A DNA stretch of 32,151 bases from assembly GCA_002862135.1 (NCBI GenBank), contig PKCI01000194.1, positions 1 to 32,151 on the forward strand. The letters are read 5' to 3'. Each line of letters starts with the position of its first letter. The stretch's first letter is position 1. A model generated the notes under the pieces. That model made no database searches and was not told where the DNA came from. It was given only the letters and a program-made list of their open reading frames with translations. Below are positions 30,804 to 32,151 of this stretch, in pieces. The DNA comes from Verrucomicrobiota bacterium. Lineage in GTDB: Bacteria; Verrucomicrobiota; Verrucomicrobiia; Verrucomicrobiales; DEV007. Position numbers and translations under genes: made by a program.

Positions 30804-31955
30804 ATGAAAACACACACAGTCGGCATCATCATGAACGGCGTCACCGGACGCATGGGCACCAACCAGCACCTGCTCCGCTCCATCGACGCGATCATCAAAC
30901 AGGGCGGCGTCCAAGTCGGTCCCGAAGAAGTCATCATGCCCGATCCCATTCTCGTCGGCCGCAATGAGACCAAGCTGAAAAATCTCATCGAGATCAGCAG
31001 TGTTGAGAAATACACCACTGATCTTGACAGCGTGATGAATGATCCGGCCTATCCGGTTTACTTCGATTCCCAAACCACCCTGCGCCGCTTCGATGCCGTC
31101 AAGCAGGCCGCTGCTGCCGGTAAGCATGTCTATTGCGAGAAACCCACGGCCATTAAAACCGAAGACGCTTACGAACTGTATAGGATTTGCCGCGATGCTG
31201 GAGTGAAGAACGGCGTGGTCCAGGACAAGCTCTGGCTGCCGGGCATGATCAAGTTTCAACGCCTCGTCGAGAACGACTTCTTCGGCGATATTCTCTCCGT
31301 CCGGGGCGAGTTCGGTTACTGGGTCTTCGAGGGCCACACGGTCCCGTCGCAGCGCCCGTCCTGGAACTACCGCAAAGAGGATGGCGGCGGGGTGGTCGTC
31401 GACATGCTCTGCCACTGGCGTTACGTGATCGACAACCTCTTCGGCAAGGTGACGGGGGTTTCCTGCCTCGCCTCGACGCACATTCCAGAGCGTATCGACG
31501 AACAGGGCAAGGCCTACCCCTGCACCGCGGACGACTCCGCCTATTCCACCTTTGAATGTGAGAACGGTGTGGTTTGCCACTTCAACTCCTCATGGAACGT
31601 TCGCGTCCGCCGCGACGACTTGCTCACCATGCAGGTCGACGGCACCAAGGGCAGCGCCATCGTGGGCCTGCGTGACGTCTGGACCCAGCACTACGGCAAC
31701 ACCCCACGCCCTGTCTGGAATCCCGACATCCCCCAACCTATCGACTTCTTTGATGGCTGGCAAAAAGTCCCCGAACAGGAAAACTATGACAACGCCTTCA
31801 AGATCCAGTGGGAGCTTTTCCTTCGCCACATCGCGTTAGAGGAGCCTTTCCGCTGGAACCTGCTCGAAGGTGCCAAGGGTGTTCAACTGGCTGAACTTGG
31901 GCTGCGAAGTTCAGATGAACGCAAATGGATTAATTTGCCTGAACTAAAAGCATAG
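30804..31955 (+). CDS. Gfo/Idh/MocA family oxidoreductase
   Basis: A 383-residue NAD(P)-dependent dehydrogenase. The glycine-rich loop is unusual: [10 protein letters not shown] (11-20), closer to the DapB-type GxxGRMG than to the usual GxGxxG of Gfo/Idh/MocA proteins. The catalytic-site motif CEKPTA gives EKP at 112-114, and [20 protein letters not shown] carries the conserved D and H of the C-terminal substrate domain. A longer start upstream lies in the isomerase gene and gives no extra domain, so the ATG at 30804 is preferred despite weak Shine-Dalgarno. It probably oxidises a hydroxyl of a sugar or cyclitol to a ketone, working with the adjacent isomerase and aldolase. It is the last gene of the operon; a possible terminator follows 33 bp later. 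Confidence 0.9.
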   Translation: MKTHTVGIIMNGVTGRMGTNQHLLRSIDAIIKQGGVQVGPEEVIMPDPILVGRNETKLKNLIEISSVEKYTTDLDSVMNDPAYPVYFDSQTTLRRFDAVKQAAAAGKHVYCEKPTAIKTEDAYELYRICRDAGVKNGVVQDKLWLPGMIKFQRLVENDFFGDILSVRGEFGYWVFEGHTVPSQRPSWNYRKEDGGGVVVDMLCHWRYVIDNLFGKVTGVSCLASTHIPERIDEQGKAYPCTADDSAYSTFECENGVVCHFNSSWNVRVRRDDLLTMQVDGTKGSAIVGLRDVWTQHYGNTPRPVWNPDIPQPIDFFDGWQKVPEQENYDNAFKIQWELFLRHIALEEPFRWNLLEGAKGVQLAELGLRSSDERKWINLPELKA

Positions 31956-31987
31956 AGACCGGTGGCCTATCAGTGTTTGAACTCTCT

Positions 31988-32027
31988 TGCAAGAAGCACA
32001 ACAACAAGCCGCTTGCATGGTATTTTT
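31988..32027 (+). terminator. Possible intrinsic terminator after the Gfo/Idh/MocA gene
   Basis: TGCAAG (31988-31993) pairs with CTTGCA (32012-32017); GC pairs again inside across a 2x2 internal loop, leaving a 10-nt loop. Five Ts follow at 32023-32027. The stem is imperfect, but the position, 33 bp after the stop of the last operon gene, suits termination. Confidence 0.4.
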
Positions 32028-32074
32028 CTCTCCAATATCCGACACCACGCCACCAGATCACCTTTCGTGACTCG

Positions 32075-32090
32075 TTGTATTTAAATACAA
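32075..32090. promoter_or_regulatory. 16-bp perfect AT-rich palindrome near the right edge
   Basis: TTGTATTTAAATACAA is a perfect 16-bp palindrome in the non-coding end of the window. It could be an operator for a gene beyond the edge; an ATG begins at its last base (32090) with an open frame to the end, but nothing supports that as a real gene. Confidence 0.45.
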
Positions 32091-32151
32091 TGCTTCGAAA
32101 TGATTCTATAGGAAGAAAAACTAACGAAGTGAGGCACGCATCCTGCACCAG

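Noticed and set aside
30780-31580. Open frame of 266 codons on the minus strand
   Set aside because: It is antisense to the Gfo/Idh/MocA gene, whose motifs are intact; the minus product resembles no family.
31930-32148. Small frame of 72 codons on the minus strand at the right edge
   Set aside because: It starts in a non-coding gap, overlaps the end of the oxidoreductase, and has no ribosome binding site or recognisable domain. A gene past the edge cannot be excluded.

Overview
The window looks like a chromosomal stretch of a PVC-group bacterium, most likely a heterotrophic Verrucomicrobiota (Planctomycetota is the alternative). The evidence is the gene families, recognised by eye: a Pirellula/Verrucomicrobium-type membrane-bound dehydrogenase with a c-heme tail, a DUF1552 + DUF1592/1588/1585 pair, ThuA and SGNH proteins beside the dehydrogenase, two exported formylglycine sulfatases, and an ECF sigma factor overlapping a FecR-LamG protein. 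I see no rRNA, tRNA, CRISPR array, transposase or phage gene. Coding density is very high, and the longest non-coding gaps are about 200-235 bp.

Layout. (1) 1-8848, minus strand: in transcription order a sulfatase, TctA, a fused TctC-TctB protein, an exported PQQ-type sugar dehydrogenase fused to a diheme cytochrome c region, a choice-of-anchor I beta-propeller protein, and the first 48 codons of another exported protein cut by the left edge. (2) 8958-13080, plus strand: a small-molecule kinase-like phosphotransferase, a large polytopic membrane protein of unknown function behind a 12-bp tandem repeat, and an inositol-monophosphatase/CysQ-like phosphatase. (3) 13081-24409, minus strand: ThuA, SGNH and PVC dehydrogenase form one tight unit; a hairpin-bearing gap follows; then DUF1552, DUF1592 and a second sulfatase form another. 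(4) 24598-26755, plus strand: ECF sigma factor and FecR-LamG protein. (5) 26752-28754, minus strand: phosphofructokinase and an AraC regulator. (6) 28864-31955, plus strand, divergent from AraC: a DHDPS/NAL-type aldolase, a xylose-isomerase-like TIM-barrel enzyme and a Gfo/Idh/MocA oxidoreductase.

How it fits together (inference). Blocks 1 and 3 are rich in exported proteins (sulfatases, sugar dehydrogenase, c-heme proteins), which suggests periplasmic desulfation and oxidation of sulfated or complex sugars, with a tripartite tricarboxylate-type transporter importing an organic acid. Block 6 looks like an AraC-controlled cytoplasmic pathway for a sugar, sugar acid or polyol. No glycoside hydrolase or polysaccharide lyase is visible, so the substrate cannot be named.

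Most unusual points: the TctC-TctB fusion, in which the binding domain may sit inside the first periplasmic loop of TctB; an SGNH protein whose catalytic blocks are degenerate; a sulfatase with a C-x-T-x-R formylglycine motif; a DHDPS-like aldolase that keeps the Schiff-base lysine but lacks the YNxP motif; and two tail-to-tail gene pairs with no intergenic DNA.
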